Positions 38,475 through 49,550 of a stretch of 64,000 nt of DNA are shown here, one piece after another. The stretch covers positions 25,364,299 to 25,428,298 of the forward strand of contig OW121744.1 of assembly GCA_933228675.1 (NCBI GenBank). The letters run 5' to 3'. Each line of letters begins with the position of its first letter. The first letter of the stretch is position 1. The stretch comes from Stomorhina lunata. Its lineage: Eukaryota; Arthropoda; Insecta; Diptera; Rhiniidae. Under the pieces are notes generated by a model. The model did no database searches. It had not been told where the DNA came from and saw only the letters and a program-made list of their open reading frames with translations. Made by a program: the position numbers and the translations under genes.

Positions 38475-39331
38475 CAGGGACCGAAAATAACTGTTGTTTT
38501 TGAATTTTTGATTAAAAAAAGCAACCGCAAGGAAATGTCGGAGAATTAAACCAAGTATACCATTTTGATAGTCTTAGACCAAATTTTCATAAAATGCGAT
38601 GCTTTTTAAAAATCTGATTTTTGTTTTTTAGAAAAAAAAATGATAGTTATTTTTTGATTTTTATTTTTTTGAGCAAAAATAACGGTTATTTTTAACTTTT
38701 ATTTTTTCCAGCAAAAATAAAAGTTATTTTTTTATTTTTTCGAGCAAAAATTACTGTTATTTTTGACTTTTATTATATCGAGCACAAATAAAAGTTATTT
38801 TTTGACTTTTATTTTTTCGAGCAGAAATAAAAGTTATTTTTTGACTTTTATTTTTCGACCAGAAATAAAAATTATTTTTGTGTTTCCAACCCCAATTATG
38901 ATTGCAAAACTCAACTCTATTTTTAAGCATATGCAAATTATTTTCACTGAAAAGTTGTTTTTGTTTGAACAAATTTTTCAATAAATTTATCATGAATTCA
39001 AACAAAAATAACTTTAATTTCTGCTCGAAAAATAAAAATCAAGAAATAACTTTTATTTTTGCTCGAAAAAATAAAAATCAAAAAATAACTTTTATTCTAA
39101 CTTGAAAAAATAAAAGTCAAAAATAACTGTTATTTTTGCTCGAAAAAATAAAAGTTAAAAAATAACTTTTATTTTTGCTTGAAAAAATAAAAGTCAAAAA
39201 TAACTGTTATTTTTTATCGAAAAAATAAAAGACAAAAAATAACTTTTATTTCTGCTCGAAAAAATAAAAGTCAAAAAAAAACTTTTATTTTCTAACTTTT
39301 ACGATAAAAGTTATAACAGTTACAATCCCTG
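38475..39331. mobile_element. hAT-like MITE with 8-bp target duplication
   Basis: An 857-bp insertion flanked by an exact CCGAATTC duplication (38467-38474 and 39332-39339). The surrounding satellite reads uninterrupted across it when the insert is removed (AAGCCCGAATTC to TGAACAGAAT). Ends are CAGGGACCGAAAATAACTG and, inverted, CAGGGATTGTAACTGTT. Eight-base duplications with CAGGG-type ends are known of hAT transposons. The interior is two inverted arms of a ~40-bp tandem unit (AATAACTGTTATTTTTGCTC, GAAAAAATAAAAGTCAA) around a ~120-bp centre (38880-39000). No transposase. Confidence 0.85.
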
Positions 39332-39339
39332 CCGAATTC

Positions 39340-39560
39340 TGAACAGAATTTAAAAAAATTAGCTCACGTTTATTATTTTTTCCAACAAAGAGCTCAAACA
39401 ATTTTAGTTTAAATCCGTCCACTCCTTACTTTTTCTTTTTAATATTAGTCGCAACTCTCAAAATAATTTGATTAAATTCGACACATATCTATTGGTTGAC
39501 CCAAAAAAGAGCTATACTAATTTTGGATGGAATCCGTCAACTCCTAGGGGTTCCTGCCTT
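39340..39560. repeat. ~130-bp satellite, flank right of the MITE
   Basis: Continuation of the unit split by the MITE, then one more (CCGTCCACTCCTTAC, ATCTATTGGTTGACCC, CCGTCAACTCCTAGGGG). Confidence 0.7.
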
Positions 39561-39960
39561 GGACTTACAACTAAATGTAATTTGATTAAAAATTTACGCC
39601 TAAACGACTGCAATATTTATTGCTTAAATAATGCGTTGCAATTTATTAGACTTTTTTCAGAAAATTTTGAACTTTGCTCTACGATCGGTAAATTTTGGTG
39701 AATTATTTTTGCTCACCTTTCACATGGTTATGGTGGGAGCACCGAGCAAAAGCGGGCAAACTTAGTTTTTGTCCAAAGAAAAACGAAAACACTAAATTTT
39801 CTAGAGCTGTTTTGATTTCCTGATATCTCCTAAACTATATACGAGATTAAGTAAATTTCTTTTGCAGACTAAAACCAAGATTCTGTATCTTAATTAAATT
39901 GATATCAAGATTAAAACTGTGGAACTATTTTCGATGCTACTGAGTTTGATGTCGATACTA
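39561..39960. repeat. Segmental repeat S, copy 2
   Basis: Diverged copy of 35451-35860, same orientation and same order after a ~130-bp satellite unit, so satellite plus segment S were duplicated together. Confidence 0.75.
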
Positions 39961-40800
39961 AACAGCCCAGATAATTAAAAGAAAAGTATTCTGTCCTAGA
40001 AGGGCTCTAACAAAATATAATTTGTTTATGAGAATCCCTGCATATTTCATTATTTGACTTTTGTAACATGGTATAATTACTTTAGTATAGCACAAAAATC
40101 GAGTTAATGACTACAAAATGTTTAATTTTTTATTAGAGTTTACAAATATTTAGAATTCGTTAATCAAACAACAACAAAAAGTACCATAACAACGGATCCT
40201 AAAGGCAAAAAGTTTCTAAATACTAGCAAATTCATAAACTTCATATTCGTATTTTATAACATTATAAACGGATTTATTTCTAATCATATAACATTTATTT
40301 TGCTTGTTTACATAAATAACAGTATAACTCGAAAAAAATAATTCTGAGGAAAATGTTTTCAAAAGTTTTAAATATTTTCCCTACATTCAACAAATAATTT
40401 CAAAACTAAGAAAATTATTGCAAATATTAAGACAAAATTTATATTAAACTCATTTTAAAATTGCCACATTTTGAGTTACAACTTTTTTTGTATAAATCAG
40501 CGTTTTGTAGATGCTAATGATTTACATATTTTATTAGTAAAAAACGTTTTTTGAGTTATTAGTTTGTTTCGCGTATTCACGCAATAACATTATAATAAGT
40601 ATGACCTATATAATGATTGTCATTAGTTATATAAAAACGAATTTTAGCATTTATCATATATTAAATAGAAATTATTTTAAACGCAAATTTCCTGCCAACA
40701 AACAAATTTACGTTTTTTATAAGTTTTTCTCTTTATTGTTAGTTTTTTAAAACTATACTAGACCGGTCCATATTTGAGATTTTTTGGTACATATACCCTT
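39961..40800. other. Low-copy AT-rich DNA
   Basis: No gene, RNA or tandem repeat recognised. Confidence 0.5.
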
Positions 40801-41263
40801 TACGATTTTTTTTCAAGAATTTTTGGATACAAAATTTGTTAAAAAAATGTTCTATAAAAAATTTTTGTATCAAAAATTTGAAATTATAGAAATTATATAT
40901 TATATTATAGAAATTTCTTTTGATCAGAAATTTTTTTTATCAAAAATTTTTCTATAGACAATATTTTACCAAAATTGTTTTATAAAAAAATTTTGTATAG
41001 AAAATTTTTTCTACAGAAAATTTTTTTATAGAAATTTGTTTTATCAAAAAATTTTTTATAGAAAACTTTTCTATAAAAAATTTTTTTAACAAAAATTTTT
41101 CTATAAGAAATTTTTTAGCAAAAATTTTTTATACAAAATTTTCTTATCAAAAATTTTTCTATACAAAATTTTCTTATCAAAAATTTTTCTATCCAAATTT
41201 TCTTATCAAAAATTTTTCTATAGATAATATTTTAATAGAAAATTTTATATTTAAAATTTTTGA
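40801..41263. repeat. Degenerate ATCAAAAA/CTATAG satellite
   Basis: Decayed copies of the same 30-bp design as 21095-22320, becoming cleaner rightwards. Confidence 0.8.
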
Positions 41264-41345
41264 ATTCAAAAAGAAGAGTATTCGCATTTGATCCCAAATC
41301 TGTTACATTTATTTATTAATGTAACAGACCAATTTATTGATCAAA
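41264..41345 (+). repeat. Inverted-duplicate tag, copy 1
   Basis: About 80 bp of non-satellite sequence inside the array (ATTCAAAAAGAAGAGTATTC, GCATTTGATCCCAAA, then the palindrome TCTGTTACATT-tatttatt-AATGTAACAGA). It reappears almost unchanged and inverted at 52484-52564. Confidence 0.9.
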
Positions 41346-44300
41346 ATTTTTGTACAGAAAATTTTTCTATAGAAAAAATTTGTATCGAAAATTTTACTAT
41401 TGAAAAATATTTTTATCGAAAAAATTTTTGTACAGAAAAATATTTTTATCGAAAATTTTTCTATAGAAAAACATTTTTATAGAAAATTTTTCGAAGAAAA
41501 AAATTTAAATCAAAAATTTTTCTACAAAAAAATGTTTTTATCGAAAATTTTTCTATAGAAAAATGTTTTTATCGAAAATGTTTCTATAGAAAAATGTTTT
41601 TATTAATGTGTTTATTATTTTTCTATAGACAAATTTTTTTAACGAAAATTTTTCTATAGAAAAATTTTTTTTTCTATAACGAAAATTTTTCTATAGAAAA
41701 ATTTTTTTAACGAAAATTTTTCTATAGAAAAATTTTTTTAACGAAAATTTTTCTATAGAAAAATTTTTTTAACGAAAATTTTTCTATAGAAAAATTTTTT
41801 TAACGAAAATTTTTCTATAGAAAAATTTTTTTAACGAAAATTTTTCTATAGAAAAATTTTTTTAACGAAAATTTTTCTATAGAAAAATTTTTTTAACGAA
41901 AATTTTTCTATAGAAAAATTTTTCTATAGAAAAATTTTTTTATAGAAAAACTTTTTTAACGAAAATTTTTCTATAGAAAAACTTTTTTAACGAAAATTTT
42001 TCTATAGAAAAATTTTTTTAACGAAAATTTTTCTATAGAAAAATTTTTTAACGATAATTTTTCTATAGAAAAATTTTTTTAACGAAAATTTTTCTATAGA
42101 AAAATTTTTTTAACGAAAATTTTTCTATAGAAAAATTTTTTTAACGAAAATTTTTCTATAGAAAAATTTTTTTAACGAAAATTTTTCTATAGAAAAATTT
42201 TTTTAACGAAAATTTTTCTATAGAAAAATTTTTTTAACGAAAATTTTTCTATAGAAAAATTTTTTTAACGAAAATTTTTCTATAGAAAAATTTTTTTAAC
42301 GAAAATTTTTCTATAGAAAAATTTTTTTAACGAAAATTTTTCTATAGAAAAAATTTTTTAACGAAAATTTTTCTATAGAAAAAATTTTTTAACGAAAATT
42401 TTTCTATAGAAAAATTTTTTTAACGAAAATTTTTCTATAGAAAAATTTTTTTAACGAAAATTTTTCTATAGAAAAATTTTTTTAACGAAAATTTTTCTAT
42501 AGAAAAATTTTTTTAGCGAAAATTTTTCTATAGAAAAATTTTTTTAACGAAAATTTTTCTATAGAAAAATTTTTTTAACGAAAATTTTTCTATAGAAAAA
42601 TTTTTTTAACGAAAATTTTTCTATAGAAAAATTTTTTTAACGAAAATTTTTCTATAGAAAAACTTTTTTAACGAAAATTTTTCTATAGAAAAACTTTTTT
42701 AACGAAAATTTTTCTATAGAAAAATTTTTTTAACGAAAATTTTTCTATAGAAAAATTTTTTTAACGAAAATTTTTCTATAGAAAAATTTTTTTAACGAAA
42801 ATTTTTCTATAGAAAAATTTTTTTAACGAAAATTTTTCTATAGAAAAATTTTTTTAACGAAAATTTTTCTATAGAAAAATTTTTTTAACGAAAATTTTTC
42901 TATAGAAAAATTTTTTTTTCTATAACGAAAATTTTTCTATAGAAAAATTTTTTTAACGAAAATTTTTCTATAGAAAAATTTTTTTAACGAAAATTTTTCT
43001 ATAGAAAAATTTTTTTAACGAAAATTTTTCTATAGAAAAATTTTTTTAACGAAAATTTTTCTATAGAAAAATTTTTTTAACGAAAATTTTTCTATAGAAA
43101 ATTTTTTTTAACGAAAATTTTTCTATAGAAAAATTTTTTTAACGAAAATTTTTCTATAGAAAAATTTTTTTAACGAAAATTTTTCTATAGAAAAATTTTT
43201 TTAACGAAAATTTTTCTATAGAAAAATTTTTTTAACGAAAATTTTTCTATAGAAAAATTTTTTTAACGAAAATTTTTCTATAGAAAAATTTTTTTAACGA
43301 AAATTTTTCTATAGAAAAATTTTTTTAACGAAAATTTTTCTATAGAAAAATTTTTTTAACGAAAATTTTTCTATAGAAAAATTTTTTTAACGAAAATTTT
43401 TCTATAGAAAAATTTTTTTAACGAAAATTTTTCTATAGAAAAATTTTTTTAACGAAAATTTTTCTATAGAAAAATTTTTTTAACGAAAATTTTTCTATAG
43501 AAAAATTTTTTTAACGAAAATTTTTCTATAGAAAAATTTTTTTAACGAAAATTTTTCTATAGAAAAATTTTTTTAACGAAAATTTTTCTATAGAAAAATT
43601 TTTTTAACGAAAATTTTTCTATAGAAAAATTTTTTTAACGAAAATTTTTCTATAGAAAAATTTTTTTAACGAAAATTTTTCTATAGAAAAATTTTTTTAA
43701 CGAAAATTTTTCTATAGAAAAATTTTTTTAACGAAAATTTTTCTATAGAAAAATTTTTTTAACGAAAATTTTTCTATAGAAAAATTTTTTTAACGAAAAT
43801 TTTTCTATAGAAAAATTTTTTTAACGAAAATTTTTCTATAGAAAAATTTTTTTAACGAAAATTTTTCTATAGAAAAATTTTTTTAACGAAAATTTTTCTA
43901 TAGAAAAATTTTTTTAACGAAAATTTTTCTATAGAAAAATTTTTTTAACGAAAATTTTTCTATAGAAAAATTTTTTTAACGAAAATTTTTCTATAGAAAA
44001 ATTTTTTTAACGAAAATTTTTCTATAGAAAAACTTTTTTAACGAAAATTTTTCTATAGAAAAACTTTTTTAACGAAAATTTTTCTATAGAAAAATTTTTT
44101 TAACGAAAATTTTTCTATAGAAAAATTTTTTTAACGAAAATTTTTCTATAGAAAAATTTTTTTAACGAAAATTTTTCTATAGAAAAATTTTTTTAACGAA
44201 AATTTTTCTATAGAAAAATTTTTTTAACGAAAATTTTTCTATAGAAAAATTTTTTTTTCTATAACGAAAATTTTTCTATAGAAAAATTTTTTTAACGAAA

Positions 44301-45312
44301 ATTTTTCTATAGAAAAATTTTTTTAACGAAAATTTTTCTATAGAAAAATTTTTTTAACGAAAATTTTTCTATAGAAAAATTTTTTTAACGAAAATTTTTC
44401 TATAGAAAAATTTTTTTAACGAAAATTTTTCTATAGAAAATTTTTTTTAACGAAAATTTTTCTATAGAAAAATTTTTTTAACGAAAATTTTTCTATAGAA
44501 AAATTTTTTTAACGAAAATTTTTCTGTAGAAAAATTTTTTTAACGAAAATTTTTCTATAGAAAAATTTTTTTAACGAAAATTTTTCTATAGAAAAATTTT
44601 TTTAACGAAAATTTTTCTATAGAAAAATTTTTTTAACGAAAATTTTTCTATAGAAAAATTTTTTTAACGAAAATTTTTCTATAGAAAAATTTTTTTAACG
44701 AAAATTTTTCTATAGAAAAATTTTTTTAACGAAAATTTTTCTATAGAAAAATTTTTTTAACGAAAATTTTTCTATAGAAAAATTTTTTTAACGAAAATTT
44801 TTCTATAGAAAAATTTTTTTAACGAAAATTTTTCTATAGAAAAATTTTTTTAACGAAAATTTTTCTATAGAAAAATTTTTTTAACGAAAATTTTTCTATA
44901 GAAAAATTTTTTTAACGAAAATTTTTCTATAGAAAAATTTTTTTAACGAAAATTTTTTTATAGAAAAATTTTTTTATCGAAAATTTTTCTATAGAAAAAT
45001 TTTTTTATCGAAAATTTTTCTATAGAAAAATTTTTTTATCGAAAATTTTTCTATAGAAAAATTTTTTTATCGAAAATTTTTCTATAGAAAAATTTTTTTA
45101 TCGAAAATTTTTCTATAGAAAAATTTTTTTATCGAAAATTTTTCTATAGAAAAATTTTTTTATCGAAAATTTTTCTATAGAAAAATTTTTTTATCGAAAA
45201 TTTTTCTATAGAAAAATTTTTTTATCGAAAATTTTTCTATAGAAAAATTTTTTTATCGAAAATTTTTCTACAGAAAAATTTTTTTATCGAAAATTTTTCT
45301 ATAGAAAAATGT
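41346..45312. repeat. 31-bp palindromic satellite, CGAAAATTTTTCTATAG type
   Basis: After a degenerate start (41346-41620), about 119 near-identical copies of GAAAATTTTTCTATAGAAAA plus ATTTTTTTAAC. From about 44955 the linker AAC becomes ATC for the last dozen copies. Each monomer contains the self-complementary AAAATTTTTCTATAGAAAAA core. Rare monomers (TTTCTATAAC insertion at 41671, 42917, 44256; AAATTTTTTTTAAC at 43094, 44433) show 1339-bp block duplication of 43 monomers. Confidence 0.97.
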
Positions 45313-46640
45313 ATAAATTTATGTGTTTATCGTATCTGACATCCCAAATACTTGTCTTGTATTAGTGATTAGAATGAAGAAAAAATAAAATAAGAACCAG
45401 TCTAACTTACATATATTATATCCATTTTCAATGCTATTTTTTCTATGATTGTTATTTCTTTTTCTTCTACAGACGTCATCACTTCTCAGTTTTCCACAAT
45501 AATATACTATAGGAAAATGTGTGTTTCCTAGTCTCTTTCTGTTATTGCCATTTTATTATTATTTTATATGCAAGAGTTCAAGGATATTTTTACGTTACGC
45601 AAAAAATCCACACACACACATTCGCCTACATACAAAAGTTTTAATGTATACCCGATAGTTTTCAAGGTTGAAGTGTCTAGAAAGGATGACTTGTGATTGT
45701 ATGGGATAGGCATTAGGTAGTTTTTTTGAATAGCCATCTACTATCGACTAACACAAATATGGTCCACATTAGATAATCATAATCTTTTTAAATCTGAGTG
45801 TGATGCTAAAAAAGCTATTCATGATAATAACCGCATTTTCATGACCTTTCATGGTGACAAGCACATTCATAACATTTACATAGAGATTGGTCGTATGTAA
45901 TATTAATCCTGAATATAACAGTCCCACTCTTATATGGGCAGATTTTTTTTTAAACTCAGATACGCATACCCTCAAGTTTTTTTCCTTTGGTCCTATTAAA
46001 CGAAATATTAAACATTATCGCCATTACATTAAAGTTTGACTTAAAGGTTAACTCGAAAGCCATAAGTAGAATAAGTATGAATTTTTAACCGGTATTTTAA
46101 GTTTAACTGATTCAAACATATTTATTTTTCAAACTTAGCCTTTGTTCAGTATTTTTTGTATCCTCTAGGTTAATTTTGTTATAATGTAAATATTTTTTAT
46201 AATGAAAAATTTTACATTATTCTTAGGTTGGTTTCAAAACTAATTTTTTAATCTTTTAAAAATTTCGTTCAATAAATGTTACAAATCGAAAACTTTCTCA
46301 TATGTATTTTAAAATATATAAATTGAGAAGCAAAATTTAAGAAACTGAGTTCGATATCTTGAATGGTTTTGCTGTACCAGCGATATGATTTCGTAAATTT
46401 TCATGATGGGAGTAAATACTTGTTAAATTTTTCTTTTGTTCAAGTATGATAAAGTTGTTAGCGAATATTATTTTTCGTTACGTGGGAAATAAATTTTGAT
46501 TGATTTTAATTTGGATTTTAGGTTTTTCATGGCAAAATCACGAAATTTTATTAATCTCGACTTTCGACAATAAAAACCTAAAATACTTGATTAAACAGAC
46601 TTGAGGACTAAAATGGACCAATTTAAAACAAAAAAAAAAA
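45313..46640. other. Low-copy DNA
   Basis: Unique-looking flank of the 31-bp array. It starts ATGTATAAATTTATGTGTTTAT, similar to ATGTTTTTATTAATGTGTTT at 41593 inside the array's left edge. A 68-codon minus frame (45769-45975) has no domain and is not supported. Confidence 0.5.
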
Positions 46641-46887
46641 AAAATACTTAATCTATATATGTAAAAGTCAATGCCACTTTTCTTGGTATAAAAAAAAAAA
46701 AATGTTATAAAATCCATGGAAATTTTTTATATTTACATAAATATTGTATAATATAGTTTCCATATATTGAATAAACTCTATAAAATATCTTCTTCTATAT
46801 ATATAAAAATTTGATCATGTTATAATCTTTAGCAAATTTTTTGCGCATGAGCCGACGAACAATACTACTGAATGACCAAGTTTCGAC

Positions 46888-46897
46888 AGGTGGCGCC
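46888..46897 (+). promoter_or_regulatory. CTCF-like motif 1
   Basis: AGGTGGCGCC in context CGACAGGTGGCGCCACTG. This is the core known for insect CTCF binding. Sequence match only. Confidence 0.35.
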
Positions 46898-47126
46898 ACT
46901 GAAAATAGATTAAAGTTTGTTCGTTGTACAAACAAACAAATTTTATAAAATCCATGGAAATTTTTTTTATATTTACATAAATATTGTATAATATAGTTTC
47001 CATATATTGTATAAACTCTATAAAATATCTTCTTCTATTATATACAAATTTGACCATGTTAAAATCTTAAGCAAATTTATTGCGCATGAGCCGATGAAAA
47101 TTACTAATATATGACCAAGTTCCGAC

Positions 47127-47136
47127 AGGTGGCGCC
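47127..47136 (+). promoter_or_regulatory. CTCF-like motif 2
   Basis: AGGTGGCGCC in context CGACAGGTGGCGCCAGTG, 239 bp after motif 1, in the second tandem unit. Confidence 0.35.
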
Positions 47137-47346
47137 AGTGAATATTGATTAAAGTTAATTAAATCGTAAATTGTGTATTTAATCATGCTATGATCTTTGG
47201 AAAAGTTTATGCGCATTAGCCAACAAAGGTTTCTAAGTTGGTATGACAAATTTCCTGAAAATTACTCAAATTTAATCGTAAACTATTAATTTGTTGTTTC
47301 GCACGAGCCGACAAAGGTTTTTATAATGGTGCGACTAATTTTCGAC

Positions 47347-47356
47347 AGATGGCGCC
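47347..47356 (+). promoter_or_regulatory. CTCF-like motif 3
   Basis: AGATGGCGCC in context CGACAGATGGCGCCAAAT, 220 bp after motif 2. The core survives in a unit whose other sequence has decayed. Confidence 0.35.
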
Positions 47357-47400
47357 AAATCTAAATTATTTACCAAAGTTGCCGCTAGTCTTTGTATAAA

Positions 47401-47690
47401 ATAATTACTTGTATGCGTTTTCTTCTTCTGAAAATCGCTACTAAATTCATAAAATTTAATAATTTTGTTATGAAAAATGGAAAACATGACATTGACCCCG
47501 GGTAAGAAAGGGTGGTGGAATTAGGACAAAATATTTCAGAAGCATTTGTGTAGCATACTTTCAGGATAATTTAAATAATCGGCGCAAAGAGAACAGAGCA
47601 AAAAATAGTAGACAGAGTTGCTGTTTTTTTTATACTTTTAACTAAAATAGGTAACTTTTTCAATTTGTAGTTCTAAAGTTATAAATAGAA
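47401..47690. other. Spacer with dispersed-repeat fragment
   Basis: 47530-47580 carries CAGAAGCATTTGTGTAGCAT, ACTTTCAGGATAAT, another copy of the family at 30000, 30600 and 49080. Confidence 0.5.
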
Positions 47691-48450
47691 AAAGTTGTTT
47701 TCTCAATTTTTTTAAATCTTTTTATCAAAAAATTTCTATAGAAAATTTTTTTTATCAAAAATTTTTCCATAAAAAATGTTTTTATCAAAATTATTCTATA
47801 GAAAATTTTTTTATCAAAAATTTATTTATACAAAATTTTTTTATCAAAAATTTTTCTATAGAAAATTTTTTTTATCAAAACTTTTTCTATAGAAAATTTT
47901 TAATCAAAAATTTTCTATAGAAAATTTTTAATCAAAATTTTTTCTATAGAAGATTTGAAAATTTTTGGATATAAAAATATTTTTATAGAAAATTTTTTCA
48001 GAAAAATATTTTTATCGAAAATTTCTTATAAAATTAAATTTTTATCGAACAATTTTCCCAAGAAGAATATTATAATAAAAAACTTTTCTATAAAAGAATT
48101 TTTTTTATCAAAAATTTTACTCTAGAAAATTATTTAACAAAAATTTTCTATATAAAATTTTTTTATGAAAAATTTTTCTATAGAAAATTTTTTTATCAAA
48201 AATTTTTCTATAGAAAATTTTTTTATCCAAAATTTTTCTATAGAAAATTTTTTATCAAAAATTTTTCTATAGAAAATTTTTGTATGGAAAATTATTTATC
48301 AAAAATTTTTCTATAGAAAATTTCTTTATCAAAAAAAAAAAATTTTTATCAAAAATTTCTCTATACAAACTTTTTTTAAAAAAAAATTTTCTATACAAAA
48401 TTTTAAAAAAAAAAAATTTTCTATAGAAAATTTTTCTATTAAAAATTTTT
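47691..48450. repeat. 30-bp CTATAG satellite, ATCAAAAA type
   Basis: About 25 moderately diverged copies of the unit seen at 21095-22320, same strand. Confidence 0.9.
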
Positions 48451-49550
48451 CAAAGTCGACCAATATATTATATCGGCTTGATCATCTAGGTCTCCCTTCT
48501 TTGGCGAAATTCTTTCTGAAAATAATCTTAAAATAGAACTACTTTGAATTATCATTTGTAAAGAGATAAAATCAATCTAATGTACAGTGTAATTAACCTC
48601 TAAGCCCTTCCTCAAGTTAATAGAATATATGTGTGTATGTAAGTGTGTTAAAAGGTCTCAAGTATCATTCTGCTCAACATTTGAATATGTAATCAATCGA
48701 CATTCATATTTATTTCACTCTTTAGATAGAAATTTGTCTGTAACGGAAATTAAAGTTTCAATTAATGGAATAACCTGATTAGAAAGTATAGTATTTTTCC
48801 AAACTAATACAATTTCAAAAACTAACGATAAATTAAACAAATATAAAGATAAGTTCTAAAATAAGTAAGAAAATGTTAAAGTAGGTCGACTATTTGATAC
48901 ACTTCATGAACCTTTAAGCAAATATTGTGTAACATACCTTAGGGATTTTCCAAATAATTTATTTTGCAACAACTTTTATAAAAGTTTGTTGGTAAAAATA
49001 TTTAGTTTAAATAAATTTAGTTTTCTTTCAGGGAACTTTTGACAAATTAGTTACAATGTAGTAAATCTTAAATGTTATATATTATTTAGATTATCCTAAA
49101 AGTATGCTATGCAAATGTTTCTGAAATATCTTACATTTGGAACGATATCGAATGCGGCTATTTGGTATCTGACAAAAATATTACATACATATTCCTGTAT
49201 GTACATTTGTATCTGTAATGAAATGTAACCTAAAATACGGAATACGATTGCAATGCTACCTATTCTTTCATTTCAAACTTTGCGTGAAATACTTGAATGA
49301 AATCCTAGAATGGAATCCTAGAAATATTTCTGAGCGTTACAAATGCCATCACCAGACGTAGGAAGCAAATAACTCCAGAGGCCGAAGAATTTTTGTAATC
49401 TTCGCAAATACCACGATCATTAATGAAAATCGTGAAATGAGTATTAAAATCATTCATTTGGAATTTGGATATTAGCAAAGTCGGTTGCTGACTTTTTAAA
49501 AAAAAAAAAAAAAAATACAAAAACAAAATTCACAAGAAACAAAATTAAAA
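48451..49550. other. Low-copy DNA with inverted dispersed repeat
   Basis: 49020-49165 is the inverse of 30595-30800: CAGGGAACTTTTGACAAATT, AGATTATCCTAAAAGTATGC, AAATATCTTACATTTGGAAC, GAATGCGGCTATTTGG. A 73-codon minus frame (49305-49526) ends in a poly-A-encoded Phe run and is not supported. Confidence 0.55.

Larger units (their letters stand above)
46700..47400. repeat. ~238-bp tandem unit, two full and two decayed copies
   Basis: TTATAAAATCCATGGAAATT starts at 46705 and 46943 (238 bp apart). Each full unit ends in TTGCGCATGAGCCGA and CGACAGGTGGCGCCA. Two shorter, decayed copies follow (GCGCATTAGCCAACAAAGG at 47209 and GCACGAGCCGACAAAGG at 47300). Frames of 80 and 60 codons on the minus strand cross unit borders and are chance. 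Confidence 0.85.

Noticed and set aside
41264..41353. Second hammerhead beside the inverted tag at 41 kb
   Set aside because: I looked for CTGANGA and GAAAC next to this copy; only satellite is present.
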